A DNA stretch of 64,000 nt, from positions 38,001,942 to 38,065,941 of the forward strand of contig NC_054082.1 of NCBI RefSeq assembly GCF_017562075.2. The letters run 5' to 3'. Source of the DNA: Anopheles merus. Lineage: Eukaryota > Arthropoda > Insecta > Diptera > Culicidae. Below are positions 63,201-64,000 of this stretch, piece after piece. Under the pieces are notes generated by a model. It was not told where the DNA came from, did not search any database, and saw nothing but the letters and a program-made list of their open reading frames with translations. How positions within the stretch are numbered: the stretch's first letter is position 1; every line of letters starts with the position of its first letter. Made by a program: the position numbers and the translations under genes.

Positions 63201-64000
63201 TTACTGATTCACTCTAATCGTTCGCTGGAACGCTAAGAACGCTTGACACTTTCAGGACATCCGATTTGGTCGTCTAATGTTGAGAAAGGATTAGCTTGCG
63301 ATATTCCGGTTTGGATTAACATTGATGCTAATTGTTCTTGATTTAGTTAAGCCTCAAAGCTTTTGCTTTATTCATTTTTTTTTAGATAAGTGGGAACATA
63401 TCTTTATTAAAGTAGAAACAAAATACAACCGCAAAAACAATTTTGTATGCACCAAAAAAGATGCCTTTATGGGGTATTCGCGTAATCGATCCTCAATTTT
63501 CTGGCACATATGTGATTATGTAAATACAAGTTGAAAATCGAAAAAAATGCAGTTGCGAAGGGGTTATAAATTTTAACAAAACATATTTGTGAATGTTATA
63601 TGTTAAACGGACAGAAAATTTTACATACTTTTTTAACGCTTGCTATTCCGAATACTAATAAACTCAAAAGTAAATATGTGTCCCATTTCGTGATAGTCTA
63701 CTAGCCACAAAAGTTTCAAATTTTGCATGCCATCGTCAGCATAGCCAATGTGATAGTGTTTTTTTTACAAATATAACCCTTGATCGCTCGTTGAAGCGTT
63801 GGTAAACTGAGTGAAGATGAATTGAAAGAATTTTGATTAATGATGTAGGCTGATAGCGTGGACATTGATCGATTCTGTTGAATTGTGTATCCCGTGCTAA
63901 CATTGTACAAGTTATGGTTGTATTTTTACAATCCCTGTTCAAGGGGATCATATTAATAATAAGTTGACGCCAGCAGCTAGATGCGATTCATGGTTTACTT
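57235..64000. other. Non-coding DNA, no gene recognised
   Basis: AT-rich sequence with a CA tract (62369-62409) and a G-rich run (60831-60848). The open frame at 58834-59124 includes MRQERLLKRLGQMYHRRVDS, which is protein-like, but it has no identifiable family, promoter or splice partners. No RNA genes were found. Confidence 0.45.

Overview
This window looks like euchromatic DNA from a malaria mosquito (Anopheles, most likely the gambiae complex). It has GT-AG introns of 60-80 bp beside introns of several kb, exons richer in GC than the AT-rich DNA around them, CA/GT and CT microsatellites, and three degenerate copies of a tRNA-derived SINE that I recognise as SINE200-like. It also carries an insect ionotropic receptor gene and a GDNF-receptor-like gene. 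The species call rests on recognition, not on an alignment.

The left quarter (2.5-15.2 kb, plus strand) holds eleven exons of a GDNF-family-receptor-like gene (Gfrl). All splice phases agree and together they read 994 residues to the stop. The 5' end, with start codon and signal peptide, lies upstream of the first recognised exon and was not found. The visible protein has a long His/Gln/Ser/Gly-rich amino-terminal spacer, two GDNF/GAS1-type cysteine domains, a Thr-rich mucin-like stretch, a cysteine-rich carboxy-terminal ectodomain, one transmembrane helix and a short basic tail. A phase-compatible extra exon (11675-11845) may be an alternative cassette.

From 15.2 to 44.7 kb I see little convincing coding sequence. 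The first several kb after Gfrl could include a long 3' UTR. The rest looks intergenic or intronic, with two SINEs, a possible Tc1/mariner terminus, a short minus-strand membrane-protein ORF (38965-39375, perhaps VMA21-like) and a few isolated exon-like islands.

The second firm gene is a divergent ionotropic receptor (IR) on the minus strand (45558-47319). It has two exons joined by a 64-bp phase-0 intron and encodes 565 residues with a signal peptide, a ligand-binding region, three membrane segments and an M3-type motif. Just downstream of it on the same strand is a small, uncertain two-exon ORF (44706-45160). On the plus strand, 48740-48904 and 49393-49485 look like the last two exons of an unrecognised cysteine-rich gene.

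The right part (50-64 kb) is dominated by repeats: a MITE with ~35-bp inverted termini (about 51545-51827), two related elements built of ~10-bp GGAATCGTCC/GGAGTCGTTC units, one of them folded back on itself with hAT-like ends, a SINE with possible target-site duplications, and two long GT microsatellites. No prokaryotic features, CRISPR arrays, rRNA or intact tRNA genes were seen. No clearly new multi-gene system is evident. The best novelty candidates are the cysteine-rich exon pair, the Gfrl cassette exon and the decamer fold-back element.
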